DNA of 64,000 bases, from assembly GCA_023053685.1 (NCBI GenBank), contig JALIGW010000014.1, forward strand, positions 17,331,308-17,395,307. The letters are read 5' to 3'. Made by a program: the position numbers and the translations under genes. Positions 22,956 through 35,545 of this stretch are shown here, in pieces; position 1 is the first letter of the stretch; every line of letters starts with the position of its first letter. Origin of the DNA: Diadophis punctatus similis (Eukaryota > Chordata > Lepidosauria > Squamata > Dipsadidae). The notes under the pieces were generated by a model that ran no database searches, had not been told where the DNA came from, and worked only from the letters and a program-made list of their open reading frames with translations.

Positions 22956-23580
22956 CAGGGCAGGACCCACAACGGCAGCTCCAACAGAGGACCATCCAGC
23001 CTGCGCCTGAAGACCTTCAATGAAGGAGAACATCATCACCCATGGCAGCCAGTTCCACCACCCTCTAGCCTCCACTGGAAGAATCCCACTTCCGGAAGGA
23101 GTCTGTTTGGCTGACTGTGGACAGCGTCTACAGTTCTACAGGACCTTCCTCGCCCGTTCCAGCCCAAACCTCTTCCCCTGTTGGCTTTTGTCCTGGCTTC
23201 TGGCAAGAGAAGATAAGTCCACTTGTTCTTCTGTGACATCCTACTGGATGCTCCTGTCTCCCCTTAGCCGTATTTCCTTTAGGCCAGGGGTCCCCAAACT
23301 TGGCAACTGTAAGACATGTGGACTTCAACTCCCAGAAGTTCACAAGTCTTAAATTTGCCAAGTTTGAAGACTTCTGCTTTAGGCTAAACAAGCCCAGGTT
23401 TTTTAACTTGGTTTCAAGATCCTTCACTATCTTGGTAGCAACTGTTGAGACTTTGATCCAATGCGTTACCACCCTTTTTGAAACCGATACCCCAAACGAG
23501 GCACAATAGTGCAAGTGAGGCCTGATCAGAGCAGAGTGGAGCCATTCTGTAAGCCTACCTCATTCTTTGATGTGGTAAGT
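22956..23580 (-). mobile_element. Old CR1-like 3' region, interrupted by a MITE
   Basis: CAGTTCCACCACCCTCTAGC, TTAGGCTAAACAAGCCCAGG and the ordered blocks after it resemble the antisense of a CR1 3' region. The MITE at 23285-23376 with its CTTTAGGC duplication splits it. Confidence 0.5.
23285..23376. mobile_element. Palindromic hAT-type MITE
   Basis: The ends are CAGGGGTCCCCAAACTTGG and AGTTTGAAGACTTCTG. The flanks are CTTTAGGC on both sides. Confidence 0.88.
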
Positions 23581-23639
23581 TCTTGGGAAGCTTATGGTAA
23601 TGCTGTCAGTGTAATATGCCTTCATTTCAGGAAAGTGCT

Positions 23640-23836
23640 TGATGAAGTAGTACCTTTCTTCCTCCTTTCCATTCAATTGTGTCAGTCCTTAGAGGTTGCC
23701 TAGACAAGTCCCTGCAGTTTTCCCGACTAGGTTTTCCAGAAGTGCTTTGCCATTGCCTCCTTCCTAGGGCTGAGAGAGAGCGGCTGGCCTGGCTTTGTGC
23801 CTAAAGCAGAAGCAGAACTCACATTCTCATTAACAA
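23640..23836 (-). mobile_element. Old SINE or LINE fragment, second copy of the 12385 type
   Basis: CAGTCCTTAGAGGTTGCCT, AAGTGCTTTGCCATTGCC and TAGGGCTGAGAGAGAGCGGC parallel the 12385-12560 fragment. The end matches the SINE body at 9294. Confidence 0.4.
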
Positions 23837-23944
23837 CTTGTTAAGTGTACTGGCTTATGTCTCTCAGGTGGCTCCACAATTGATTGAAAACCCAAACTCA
23901 AAGAATGCTTATCAATTATTTTAATCAAGGAAATGAGTTACTAA

Positions 23945-24055
23945 ACAAGGTTTACTGGGCCCTACATTCTTCAACATTTTCATTAATGACTGCAATTAAG
24001 AGATAGAGGAAATGTTTAACCAATGTGCTGATGAAACAAAATTGGACAGGTAGAT
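23945..24055 (+). pseudogene. CR1 reverse transcriptase fragment
   Basis: The translation gives FFNIFINDCN, a stop, then EIEEMFNQCADETKLD, corresponding to the CR1 FADDTKL catalytic region. The catalytic motif is changed to CADE. Confidence 0.7.
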
Positions 24056-24064
24056 GCCCTAAAA

Positions 24065-24136
24065 CAGTGTTTCTCAATCTTGGCAAGTTTAAGATAGGTG
24101 GACTTCAACTCCCAGAATTCCCCAATCAGCGAGCCG
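24065..24136. mobile_element. Half copy of the palindromic MITE
   Basis: Only the left arm (CAGTGTTTCTCAATCTTGG to GAATTCCCC) remains. The flanks CCCTAAAA and CCCTAGAA resemble a decayed 8-bp duplication. Confidence 0.7.
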
Positions 24137-24144
24137 CCCTAGAA

Positions 24145-25233
24145 GACAGAAATCAAATGCAAAACATTTGTAGTAGGGTGACAGTAACAGGCCTGAGAGT
24201 AGCAGTATCAGCTACTCTCGGCTGAGGTAAATGGAAGGTTCTTGATTTATGGGGGGGAGACACATGAATGTACCATATAGGACGAGGGATGCCTAGCTTG
24301 TATCTTAAAAATGGAAATAGTAACCGAGGGGCTGCAAAGGGGAAAGTGCCATTTCTGGCTACAACAACAGAAGCAGAATTCCAAATTACAGAATGGAGAG
24401 CTTTGAAATTGGTCAGAACTCACCTTGCCTACCTTGGCACTTTAAGACAGGGTCAAAGAAAAGCAAAAAGGAGTCACGCAATTCCTACCCTCCGACATTG
24501 CTAGAGGGGAGCCTGAAACTAAGAAATGCTTTCCACTCCAACTTAACTTCCAAGTTGCAGGAATGCCGTCGGTTGGAATCACTGCTCTGTCCGAGAAGCA
24601 GCAAGAGGCACTGCCACCCTGAAGCAAAGGTGGGGCTGAAAGAAAACCACCCAGGGATCTTCCAAGGCTGAGGGAGGGGGGACCTGAACTCAGGTCTGCC
24701 TGCCCCACGCCTTCATCCCATCACCAGCTGGCTTCCCAGTTCAAAAATGAGCAGGCCTCCTGGTCCCGGGGCTAGCTCTGACTCACAGGTAGGCAAAGTT
24801 CCACAGTACCAACCACTTCTAAAAGGCGGAGGAGGCATTCGAGAGACCTTCACCTGGCTGAGAAATGTGTGAACACGCCTTTCTCGGCAAATCCGGGCAG
24901 ATCTCAGGTTCATTAAGGAATTCTTGCTGAAAACAGCCAGGGGCCTTTGCGGAGAAGGAGGAGGAGGCCTCATGCCTGCAGCGCCCAGAATTCTTTCTCA
25001 GATGCAGCAGCAGCCACCCCTCCTATGAACCTTCGCCCTTGATTAAAAACCCAGCAGAAAGTGCATCAAGCGAGGAAAGGGGCATCTTTTGCTCAATGGG
25101 CCCATCAGCCACCACTCCAACAACGGGGTCTTAGGGCAAGCCGACCCAGAGCTAGGCCAAAGATTCTCTGCCAGCTGAAGACGAAGACTCTGGATAGTTC
25201 AGCAAGACGACAATCCAAAACACGCCTCCAAAT
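24145..25233. other. EFNB1 intron 1, unrecognised block
   Basis: No exon or repeat is recognised. Confidence 0.35.
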
Positions 25234-25342
25234 CAGAGGTCTTCAAACTTGGCAACTTTAAGACTTGTGGACTTCAACTCCCAGAATTCTCCAGCCAGTT
25301 GAAGTCCACAAGTCTTAAAGTTGCCAGGTTTGGGGAACCCTG
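25234..25342. mobile_element. Palindromic hAT-type MITE
   Basis: The ends are CAGAGGTCTTCAAACTTGG and GTTTGGGGAACCCTG. The flanks are CTCCAAAT and CTCCAAGT. Confidence 0.88.
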
Positions 25343-25411
25343 CTCCAAGTGATCCATGAAATGCAGGAAGGAAAGAGAAAGATCTGAGTAAATTTCGTCA
25401 TCTGAGCTTGA

Positions 25412-25640
25412 CGTGGTGTGGTGGCACAGTGGTTAGAATGCAGTATTGCAAGCTAATTCAGCTCAATGCCAGGACTTCGATTCTGACCTGGTCAAGGTTG
25501 ACTCAGCCTTCCATCCTTCCAAGGTCAGTAACACGAGGACCCAGATTGTTGGGGGCCATATGCTGATTCTGTAAACCCCTTAGAGAGTGCTGTAAAGCCC
25601 TGTGAAGCGGTATATAAGTCTGTTGCTAATGCTATTAAAT
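25412..25640 (+). mobile_element. Sauria-type SINE
   Basis: The head GGTGGCACAGTGGTTAGAAT, the middle GTCAAGGTTGACTCAGCC and the tail AAGCGGTATATAAGTCTG are all present in order. Confidence 0.85.
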
Positions 25641-26544
25641 AATACTGAAAATCTAATCTCAAATATGCAGTGTAGGTAAGGAGACCTAAGAAGCAGGATA
25701 GGGAGATGCTTTTGAACGTTGGTGTGGGGGAAGAGTCCAGAGAAGACGGTGGACAGCCAAAACAGCAAACCTAGGGAACATCAAATCAGTCCAGAGTTCT
25801 CACACCAGACACAAATCACCCAGGCTCAAACTATCCCACTATCGGACACTGGGCATCTCTCCCAGTAGCAGCTGCCTCCTTCCATCCTCTCCAGGGTCTT
25901 GGGTGAAGCCACCCCCTACGGCCAGCCAGCTAGCCATGGCCCACCTTCCTGTTCTTGGACCCTGCAGAGAGCTCCCCTCCCTTCTCCTTTTTCCAGGGAA
26001 GACCCAACTTCTCTCCAGCTACTCCGTCCATTCAACTGCAGCCTTTTACTCCCTCCCTCTCATTTTTGGTTAGACTGACAGGATGTCCTGCATCAACCAA
26101 AGAGGTGGGGTCCCTCAGAGCTCCAGTCCCCCATGCACCAACTAGACGACTGGCTCCAAAGCTACCCACACCAGCCTGGGCTAGCAGCCAGACCAGCGTG
26201 TCAGCCTCGTGATGGAACAGCTGCACTTGAAGGCCAAAAGTGGCAAGGTTTTTTTCTCTCTTTTTCTTTACTTGAGTGGCTGGTTCCTGCCAGAAGAACT
26301 GCAGCCAGGCCAGGCCACATATGGCATAAATATGACCTAAACATTGCTACAACTGCATCCTTTTTAATAAACTAGCATGCATTGATTAAACTCTTTGGAT
26401 AAATGGACCAAGATATTATACTACTACCATTAAAAGCAACTAAAAGAAACAGTTCAGAATTTTTTTGCCAAAGGTGGAGAAATATGCATTTCCTAGGATA
26501 TAAGATCTTTGGGGCAACCTCTCAGATTCATTTAGGGGACCAGG
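25641..26544. other. EFNB1 intron 1, unrecognised block
   Basis: No exon or repeat is recognised. It is moderately C-rich at 25860-26200. Confidence 0.35.
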
Positions 26545-27449
26545 AAAATGCAGTGGAGTTTCAGTAAGGCATTTGACAAAGTAGACTACAACCTACTTCT
26601 TGGTAAGCTAGAAAAATGTGGGATAGACAGCATCACCACCAGATGGATTCATAACTGGCTGACAAGCTGTATTGAGCACTGTAGTCCTCAGTGGAACTGC
26701 ACCTACACGGAGGGAGGTAAGCGGGGGGTACCCCAAAGTTCGATCTTAGATACAGTACTCTTCAATAGCTTCATCAATAATTTAGATGAGGGCATAGAAG
26801 AGGAACTCATCCAATTTGCAGATGACAATAAGCTGGCAGGTATAGCCAACACCCCAGAAGATAGGCTCAAGAGCTAGATGGATATTGACAGATTCAAACA
26901 TTGGGCCCTATCTAACAAAATGAAATTCAGTGATGAGAAAAGTAAGGTTTTACACTTAGTGGGGGAAACCCAAATGTACAGGTATAGAATAGTGGAACCT
27001 GGCTCAACAACAGCAAATGCGAAAGGGATCTAGGAGTCCTAGTAGACAACCACTTATGTATGAGCCTGACGTGTGCTGCAGCTGCTAAAATAGCCAATGC
27101 AATCCTAGGCTGCATTAACATGGGGATAGAATCAAGATCACATGAAGTATTAGTACCGCTTTATAAATCCCTAATAAAGCTACACAGCAGCATCAATTTC
27201 TGCAAGGAGAAATGTAAAACTCAATTTTTGGGTAGGAGGAAACCAAGGCACCACCTGGAGCAGACACACACTGAACAACAGTCAGCTGCAAAATATGCAA
27301 AATCAATCCTAGCATGCATCAACAGAAACACAGTATCATCCTCAAGAAAAATGACCCTCTCTCTCTATTCTGCGTTGGTCATATTGTACCTAAAATATTT
27401 TGTAGATCTAGATCTGTATACAACAGTAGATCAGGAAACATTCCCTAAA
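26545..27449 (+). pseudogene. CR1 LINE reverse transcriptase, C-terminal half
   Basis: The frame contains [39 protein letters not shown] and [12 protein letters not shown], so the catalytic FADD motif is intact in this piece. Stops follow, and two diverged copies of the downstream region, with related LGCINMGIESRSHEV-like and LACINRNTVSSSRK-like segments, are fused near 27200-27300. The 5' half is missing. Confidence 0.9.
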
Positions 27450-27450
27450 A

Positions 27451-27585
27451 CAGAGGTCTTCAAACTTGGCAACTTTAAGACTTATGAACTTCAACTCCAA
27501 GAATTCTCCAGCCAGCTATGCTGGCTGGAGAATTCTGGGAGTTGAAGTCCACAAGTCTTAAAGTTGCCAAGTTTGGGGACCCCCG
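27451..27585. mobile_element. Palindromic hAT-type MITE
   Basis: The ends are CAGAGGTCTTCAAACTTGG and AAGTTTGGGGACCCCCG. The flanks are CCCTAAAA on both sides. Confidence 0.92.
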
Positions 27586-27593
27586 CCCTAAAA

Positions 27594-29119
27594 TAAGAGC
27601 CCCAGGACCAACTTCTCTGGGAGGCAGTAGATTCTTCTGTCCTCACGATGTTCAAAGAGAAGCTGGGTGGCCATCTCTCAGGTATACTGCAGTACTGGGC
27701 AGCTCTCCAATGTTGATTGCAAGAGAGGTTTCTTCAAAGCAAGCAGTTTTTGTGATAGCAGCCAGCAGAAGATGACACACAAATGGGGATCAAGCTTGGT
27801 GAATTGTCAGAGCAGCCCCCGACCAAGCAAGAAAAAGGGGACCCACCAGCCAAGTGTCTCGATTCTTCCCCCAAAGCCCTTCCATCAAGAGGCTCAAAAA
27901 GCCACTGGAAAGTTAGGAGAAAGCCGTATGCTCACCAGCACCTCCATTCCAGGGTGGAGAAGCTCCTGGGCTCGGTGTTCCTTGAAGGAGCTCTTTGGCC
28001 AGCCCCAACCACTATGGCAACTCTAGGCCCAAAAGGAAACTGATGTCCCACTGCCTGGTAGGGGGAGACTGAGCTGCCTAAGGCTCAACCCAAGAGTTTC
28101 CCAGGGCTTTTCTGCCCGCCCTTCTCCCTTCCTTGGAAAAAGGAAAGTCAGCTCATTCCGAGAACTTCCTTATCTCCTCGGCCCCTTGAGAAACCGGAAG
28201 GGAGAAAGAAACCATTTTGCCGTTCCAAGACAAAGAATTACCTTGGCACAGGGTTGACTGCACTTTTGTGGAAGGAAATATGGCAGTGCAGCAGAAAGCA
28301 AAGGGGGAGCCCACCCAGCTCTACAACATGGGAAAGTAGAAGAGAGACATTTCAGCACGTATCCGTGCAGGAGAGGCCCCAAAAACTGCAGTTGGAAGGG
28401 GGGCTTCCGGCCTGCATGCAGGGGGGCTCCCTCTCTAGAACACTGTGGGGTTCTGCCTCCCCCCCCCCCCGGGAAAAGGCAGCTTCTTGGAAGGATCGTC
28501 TCTGTTTTCTCCCTGTCTAGCTTTCAGGAAGGCCTCTTTCTGCTTCTACATCAATGCCGTTGTGTTGGAAGCCGGCCGATCCCATTCAAGCAACTCTGGA
28601 CCAATGACTCGTCCTTCTTCAAGGACCAGATCTCAAGTCACAGGGAATGCACACATTACACCAGCATGAGCCTACCCCAGAGAGGACCTTCTCTACCAGT
28701 TTTCCATCATCCTAGACAGGACGAAGAAAAGTGTAGAAAGTTCTTGGCTGCGTACGGACTGGATATCCACGAAGGGAGAGAGGATGAAAGCTGAAAGCAA
28801 GCATGTGCTGCCATCAGCCAACAATCAAAAGATGTAAGTGCCAAGAAACCTTTGAGTAACTCAACAGAGGACGTGACAAATTGGCCCTTCTCCAGTATGG
28901 CTGACCCTCCAATCTACTTTATTCTGGGCCCCAAATTGGATAGCATCCCGAGGGAGGCCAGGGAATTTCCGCAAGACGTGTCTGCAGCATTCTGGAATTG
29001 GCTGAGCTCTGTCCATCCTCACAGAACTGGATGGGTCTGGGAACTGCCAACTTATTGCTACCTCCACCACAACCAATACAGAAGTACCGGGGAGTGCATG
29101 TTTTCTTGAAACTGTAGAG
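27594..29119. other. EFNB1 intron 1, unrecognised block
   Basis: About 1.5 kb of mixed sequence with no recognised repeat or exon. A C homopolymer lies at about 28458-28470. Confidence 0.35.
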
Positions 29120-29255
29120 CAGTGTTTCCTAACCTTGGCAACTTGAAGATGTCTGGACTTCAACTCCCAGAATTCCCCAGCCAGCGAATGCTGGCTGGGG
29201 AATTCTGGGAGTTGAAGTCCAGACATCTTCAAGTTGCCAAGGTTGGGAAACACTG
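29120..29255. mobile_element. Palindromic hAT-type MITE, CAGTGTTTCC subtype
   Basis: Near-perfect palindrome around GAATGC, flanked by CTGTAGAG on both sides. Confidence 0.93.
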
Positions 29256-29384
29256 CTGTAGAGCATTCCCACACTGGTTTGCCCATCCAAATCTCTACCA
29301 CTGAGCTACAGAGCACCTTCTAATGTTCTCCTCCCGCCCCCACAGAGGTTGCCATGTTTTAAGCTGGAGCCACATAGATAAGTA

Positions 29385-29787
29385 CAGGTAGTCCTCAATT
29401 TACAACAGTTCATTTAGTGACCATTCATGACAGCACTGAAAATTGTGACTTAAGGCTGTTTTTCAGTTATGAGCTTTTCAGTTATGAGCTTTGCAGCATC
29501 CTCATGATCGTGTGTTCAAAACTCAGATGCTTGGCAACTGGTTCATATTTATGACCGAGGCTGTGTCCCAAGGTCACATGATCCCCTTTTGCAAACTTCT
29601 CACAAGCAAAGTCAATGGGGAAGCCAGATTCACTTAACAACCAGGTTACTAATTTATCAACTGCAGTGATTCGCTTAACAACTGTGGCAAGAAAGGTCAT
29701 AAAATGGGGCAAGCCTCACTTAACAAATGTCTCACTTAAAAATAGAAATCTGGGGCTCAATTGTGGTCATTAGTCGAGGACTACCTG
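29385..29787 (+). mobile_element. CAGGTAGTCC-type element, full length
   Basis: TACAGGTAGTCCTCAATTTA opens it and AGTCGAGGACTACCTGTA closes it, with TA outside on both sides. Confidence 0.78.
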
Positions 29788-30739
29788 TACTGTAGCAAGT
29801 TCTTTAAATTATATATGCCAACTCATGCAGAAGGTGGCACTTTGTATAGTATCACGTATTTTTCAAACTGATTCTAGAATACAAAATACCGCTCACAAAA
29901 TCATTGGGTATCAATAGAAGGAAATGCCTCCAATCGCTTGGATATAAATTCTCAAGGTAAGCCGTAACGACAGCAACCTTTCCCTTATTCCCCTCTCCAC
30001 AAACGATTATGATTTGTCGCTCCATCTGAAAAAGGCATTAATGCAAGATCACTCATCTGAAAAAGCCACCCTCAAAACCACACTTTCTCCTAGTTTGGAC
30101 CCAGTCAGGTATGAAGAACTTCCGGTGCTTAAGAATGCCCTCCCCCAGCCTAGCTCCAAGGCTCCTGAGGCCAGGCGAGCAGCCGCTGTGGGCCACGCAG
30201 CCAGGCGCCCCACACAGACACGCACAGCTGTGCCCCAGACACTTGTGAGGGAGGTGGCTGGTCAGCACAGCACCAGCTTTATTGGGGAGAGGGAGGCAGC
30301 AGAGAGAGAGGGAGAAATGCTTGCCACATCCGGTGGTCACTTGGGGAGCCTTCTCTTCTGCCCAGACTGGGGGGTTTCCGCTCAGAGCTGCCGGTGAGGA
30401 AGGGCCGACCCGGGTCGGGAGGAGGAGGAGAAGGGCCGGCCTGCCCATTCTTGGCAGAGCAAAAGACTCGGAGCTCGTGAATCACCACTGCTCAAACAAA
30501 CTACGCAACCGTTACACAATGCTGCCTCAGTTTGGGCCCTTTCTGTTCCACAAAACAACACAAGGATGCATTCAGTGGGATCTGTCTGTACCTGTTTGAC
30601 AGCAGTTTTAATTTTATTGCTAAACTAATTAATTGGCCTGGGCCAGAAATATGCTCAAGTAAAGTCATGGCTTGTTTTTGCATGAAACATTTATTAAATA
30701 AGTCACCAAGTTTAGACTGGAATAGCCTACACTGTGATA

Positions 30740-30741
<2 letters not shown>
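29788..30741. other. EFNB1 intron 1, unrecognised block
   Basis: No exon or repeat family is recognised. Confidence 0.35.

Positions 30742-30775
<34 letters not shown>
30742..30775. repeat. (CA)n microsatellite
   Basis: About 16 CA units. Confidence 0.97.
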
Positions 30776-30777
<2 letters not shown>

Positions 30778-30952
30778 GACCCAGATGGCCAGCATCTGTG
30801 GACACCTGAGCGAACTTAAACGAGAATGCCCCACTCCATTGTCTGTAATCTCAGATATTCTCGCTTAGCCTTTTTAATAATAATGTGGATGTTTGAAAGC
30901 CTGGAATGTTTTCTAATACTGTTCATGCTAAGGTTTGCGTTTTATTCTACAC

Positions 30953-31073
30953 CAGAGGTCTTCAAACTTGGCAACTTTAAGACTTGTGGACTTCAACTCC
31001 CAGAATTCTCCAGCCAGCATAGCTGAGAGTTGAAGTCCACAAGTCTTAAAGTTGCCAAGTTTGGGGACCCCTG
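30953..31073. mobile_element. Palindromic hAT-type MITE
   Basis: The ends are CAGAGGTCTTCAAACTTGG and AGTTTGGGGACCCCTG. The flanks are TTCTACAC on both sides. Confidence 0.92.
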
Positions 31074-31121
31074 TTCTACACCATCCAGTCACATTTTGTG
31101 AGTCGGGCAGCTATATAAGTA

Positions 31122-31510
31122 TAGGTAGCCCTTAACTTACAACAGTTCATTTAGTGACTGTTCAAAGTTACAAGGGCACGGAAAAAAGTGACTTATGACC
31201 ATTTTTCAGTTACAATCTTTGTAGCATCCCCATGATCATGTGATCCAAATTCAAGACGTTTAGCAACTGACTCCTATTTAGGATGGCCGCCGTGTCTCAT
31301 GTGATCCCCTTTTGCGATCTTCTGACAAGCAAAGTCAATGGGGAAGCCAGATTCACTTAACAACCGTGTTACTAAGTTAACAACTACAGTGATTCATTTA
31401 ACAACTTTGGCAAGAAAGGTAGTAAAATGGGGCAAAATTCCCTTAACAACTGTGTTGCTTAGCAACAGAAATTCTGGGCTCCATTGTGGTCGTAAGTCGA
31501 GAACTACCTG
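31122..31510 (+). mobile_element. CAGGTAGTCC-type element, full length
   Basis: It runs from TATAGGTAGCCCTTAACTTA to GTAAGTCGAGAACTACCTG and is collinear with the other copies of the family. Confidence 0.75.
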
Positions 31511-32037
31511 TGTGATGTAATTGACAAAGCCAAATAAAGTGAGGCGTGATAAGTACATACAGAAGCCTTTTTGTACCATGTGTAACAGGTGCCAGCTCAT
31601 ATGCTCCCTCAATGGATCCCCTTCCGTCACATGAAAACACAACTGGACAATGATGGCTTTTGGGTCCCTGGAGGCCGAGGGTCCCAGCTGTCCATCCAGC
31701 TGTCTTTCAAGCACTCCCCTGGTAACCCCTTGTAGAGTTACTCTCTCCTGGATCTCCTCATCCAGGCACGCATGCCACTCCTCAAGCGCCCGCCTGCCAG
31801 TGCAATGCCACCACACTCTGGCAGAGGCCTGCAAACATTTGCAAGTCCTAAGGCTTGGCAGGAACAGAAGGAGCCTCTTGAAAGCTGCTTGTGCCCGGAA
31901 GAGTGGTCATCTCCACCCTGGACTCCCCACACGCAGCAATCCCCAAAGGTAAGAAGGGGAAACTGCTGGTAAGCCAGCCCCATTTGCCCACAGCATAACC
32001 TTTCCACCACTTTATCAGGGACACCAGCTCTCCTCTG

Positions 32038-32040
<3 letters not shown>
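31511..32040. other. EFNB1 intron 1, unrecognised block
   Basis: No exon or repeat is recognised. Confidence 0.35.

Positions 32041-32098
<58 letters not shown>
32041..32098. repeat. (CA)n microsatellite
   Basis: Twenty-nine uninterrupted CA units. Confidence 0.98.
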
Positions 32099-32100
<2 letters not shown>

Positions 32101-33147
32101 TGCCTCAACGAACAGACAACTTCAGAAAAGGGCTGTCAAGTGTGACTCCCCCCCCCGCACATACCCTGAGGGACAACCACACCGTGCGTGCGTGCACGAT
32201 TGTGGCGGAGATGAAGGCATGAAGGGTGGGGTGAGGGCGAGGTTCCTTGTCGGCAGAAAGGTTGGAGCCTCTGGAAATTCAAGGAGCAGCACCTGAAGAG
32301 GGGAGACCACCTGCCTGGCCTCACCTTTGGACTGGAAGTTCAGGGCATTTCAACCACCATGGCTTGGGAGGAACTGGGGAAAGGTTAGGAATTCATACCC
32401 CTCCCATCTGCCTAACCATGGCTTGTCTCAAGTAATCTCTAATCGGACTCACATAGGGGCCTAAGAATTAACTGGGGCAGGAGGAGGATCGAGGGCAAGG
32501 CTTATACTGGAACCCCCGTTAACCAAAATGCCATATTCACTATTAGGGGCTCTGCCTGTGCTAAATTGAATCTCTGAAATGCCAGTTTCAGCTGTCAAAA
32601 TCAGCTCCAGGCATCTCCAGGATAACTTCCTCTTCCACAGAGCATCAGGCTGGCCGGAGATGCTCGAGGGTTAAGCACACCAGGTGGGCCCAAAGACATT
32701 GTCCTCCTTCGGGACACAATTTCCCAAGGATGCCTCTTGAGACGGCTGTGAGCATAGAGCTGCCTCTGCCACGGAGATGGTCTCTGCTGCTTTCAGACTG
32801 GATGGCAGTATGTTTTTAATTTTCATTTTTACTGCATGCCCCTAAGAATTGGTTCTTGATTTCAGCAGGCCGAAAAATTATTAAATAAATCCTTGAAATG
32901 TAGGTGTGATAAGCCACAAAGAGAGTGGGTCCAGTCCAGACACAAAGCACAACTATGAGTATTAACTCTATTGTTAGGCAATATGAACAGAACCTTGCAA
33001 GACTTAAAGTACCTCCCACCCCTCCTTTTAGTCTCCATAAAACTAGGAAGGATTCCTTCTGTGAAGGAGGGGGTCAAGCTATTCTCCGAAGCATTTCAGG
33101 GCAGGACAAGAAGATGGAAGCGGAACAAAGAGAGCTTCAACCTAGAA
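32099..33147. other. EFNB1 intron 1, unrecognised with a CR1 trace
   Basis: Nothing is recognised until about 33040-33140, where AAGGAGGGGGTCAAGCTATT and CAGGGCAGGACAAGAAGATG match the C-terminal CR1 coding strand in degraded form. Confidence 0.45.
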
Positions 33148-33354
33148 CAGTGTTTCTCAACCTTGGCAGTTTGAAGATGTGTGGACTTCAACTCCCAGAA
33201 TTCCACAGCCAGCAACGCCAGAATGGTATAGGGCAGGGGTCCCCAAACTTGGCAACTTTAAGACTTCTGGACTTCAACTCCCTGCTATGCTGGCTGGAGA
33301 ATTCTGGGAGTTGAAGTCCACAAGTCTTAAAGTTGCCATGTTTGAAGACCTCTG
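33148..33354. mobile_element. Two adjacent palindromic hAT-type MITE copies
   Basis: A half copy (33148 to about 33216, CAGTGTTTCTCAACC) is followed by a full copy (33234-33354, CAGGGGTCCCCAAACTTGG to TTTGAAGACCTCTG). The second is flanked by GTATAGGG and GCGTAGGG, a decayed duplication of the CR1 site GGTATAGGG. Confidence 0.82.
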
Positions 33355-34879
33355 GCGTAGGGTTTCCTACTGAATCTCCAAAGTTCCTCCCAACTCTGTC
33401 ATACTGGACTGAGAGTTCTTTTACTTGACAGTTGTCCAGTCGGTGACCTTTCCTCCTCTCCCCAAGGTCGCTGCCCACAAGAGAAACTGATCTTTTAAAC
33501 TTGGTAAGCCAGGCCAATCCTAAAGTGAAATCTCAACACTCAATTGCTGGTCCCAAAATCTGTCGCATAGGACCCACTGCAGACAGGGCAGCATGTCTCG
33601 TCACCTTGATCTTCCTCTACGCACCAGCACTTATTTTGGGTGATGCCACCCTTCCTTCCTCCCAAGCAGCACAGGAGGGAACCCCAGCAGATTAAAATTA
33701 AAATTACTCTCCTAAATGTTTCCTTCTCAGCTAGTTAGGAAATGTGTCATGGTTTTCATTATGGATTCTGCATCCAGGAACTTTTCCCTTGCGCTTACAT
33801 TAAGTCTGTTGTGCGTTTTGAAGTCCCTGGCAACACTTCTCTGGCGATACCAGTTTTATTATGTTTCTATAGGAATCACTGTGATTATGGTATATATTTT
33901 ATAACACAAGTAATTGCCTATTTATTCTTTTGGGGCTTTCTATTTTTATGAGGGAATCTCCTTTTAAGCTCATTTTTTCAGTATTGAGTTTCTTTCTCCC
34001 AAATTTATTGGCAGACGGTAAGATGAAGCTCAGATACAAGTCAGCAAGGAAAATCAGATGTTTTCCTTTTCCTTCAGGCTAAGTAATTCCATCACACACA
34101 CACACACACACACACACTGCAGCCCCTTCCCAAGCAGCAACACCTGCCTCAGAGTTTGGGATTGGAAAACTGCACCACCAGATTGTAAGAAGAACGTTTC
34201 AAATATCCACATCACACAAACTATCAGCCTGTCCTGAACATTTCTCTACAGGAGAAAGCAAAGAGATTTGATAACCAGCAACCTAACTCTTATCTACTGT
34301 AAGATATACTATAAAGTTTGTGCCAAAGTCAAGCACTTCAGCCATCGCTGCCTGCAGAAGCACAACCAGGCTTTGGATGGTCCTCTACCACAACTGGTTT
34401 CCTGTTCAACTCCTCTCACTACCACAAAAGCCAGCTCCCCATCCAGGTTCAGAGTTTTGCACACTTGCCTTGAGTAGGGTCACAGGCCAGCCCCATTTAC
34501 ACCCATGCAGGTTTCCTTTCTGCCCTATATGCTGTTCCTATCATTTTCAGAACCAAACTTCAAATCCATATTCACCAAACCATTCCGCCATCCATCATCA
34601 TTATTATATGGATAATTTGAATTTAGTTTTAGTCATTAGTCTAAGAATGGTGAAAACTAATTCAAGTCCTAACCAAGGACCGAAGAATTATTAAGGTAAT
34701 GTCTAACCATACACACAGCTCCAAGTGGGTTTTTTTAATTATCATGTTCAGATTCAATAAATTCAATATTTCCATATATTGATGCAGCTCTTCATTCATT
34801 CTAATAGCTGGTCACACAGTCAGCCAGATAGATTTGGCATTTTTACTGAGTCATTCCCAAGAACCTGGGGTAGATGATG
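33355..34879. other. EFNB1 intron 1, mostly unrecognised
   Basis: The first 60 bases continue CR1 3' sequence (AGGGTTTCCTACTGAAT, CTCCCAACTCTGTCATACTG). A (CA)n run lies at 34092-34118. The rest is AT-rich and unrecognised. Confidence 0.4.
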
Positions 34880-35475
34880 TTGTTTGATGCTGTTAAAGAT
34901 ATCATCACAGAATCTAAGCTGTTCCAAATAAAGACGCCTTTTGCAATTGACTGGTACTGATTTGGTCAATGCCGATGGTGTTCAAGTGATGCTTTTGGAT
35001 AGCAGCCAAGGCATCTATTTTGTGACTTTCTCCATTTTTTTCCTGTCTTCTGCTGTCTCCCTGTATTGCAATCTCCAGTATCCAGACTTCAATCAACATT
35101 GGTTAAGTCTAGAGTATTATGTGGCAGATGCCTATCCATATAAATATAAGTTCCAGAGCACTTTAGCTTTTTCGTTTTCTATTATTTGGTCTATTTTGTG
35201 GTCCCACCAGTTCCTTCTTGCAGGCAAATGGTATTCCGACGCACAATTGTTGCTACTTTGTCATAACATTGTTTGTAGTCAATCTGTGTGATCTTCTTGC
35301 AACAGCTAACTAGATGGTCCACTATTTCTTCAGTTTCTTATAGAGGGAGCATTTGGTGTATGTTGCCGTCTTCTCAACTCGTGCTTTCTATGCATTTATT
35401 CTTATGCTTTGGCCTTGGGCATCCAGAATTAGCCCCTTTGACTCTTCTTCAAATGTTGTGCCCTTAGCCATTGCC
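34880..35475 (-). pseudogene. R4/Dong-like LINE, C-terminal region
   Basis: Minus-strand translation in shifting frames gives TFEEESKGLILDAQGQSIR, DYKQCYDKVATIV, WDHKIDQIVENEKAKVLW, EIAIQGDSRRQEK and HHLNTIGIDQISTSQLQKA. These blocks come in the order found in the C-terminal region of R4-clade non-LTR retrotransposons, which carries a restriction-like endonuclease. Several frameshifts and stops show it is dead. Clade naming rests on remembered family motifs. Confidence 0.8.
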
Positions 35476-35486
35476 AGATCTTGTTG

Positions 35487-35545
35487 GGAGCCCTGGTGGC
35501 GCAGTGGTTAAAGGGCAGTATTGCAGGCAAACTACGCCCACAGTC
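35487..35545 (+). mobile_element. SINE head fragment
   Basis: GAGCCCTGGTGGCGCAGTGG followed by GGCAGTATTGCAGGCAAACT matches the head of the SINE at 8564. The body is missing. Confidence 0.65.
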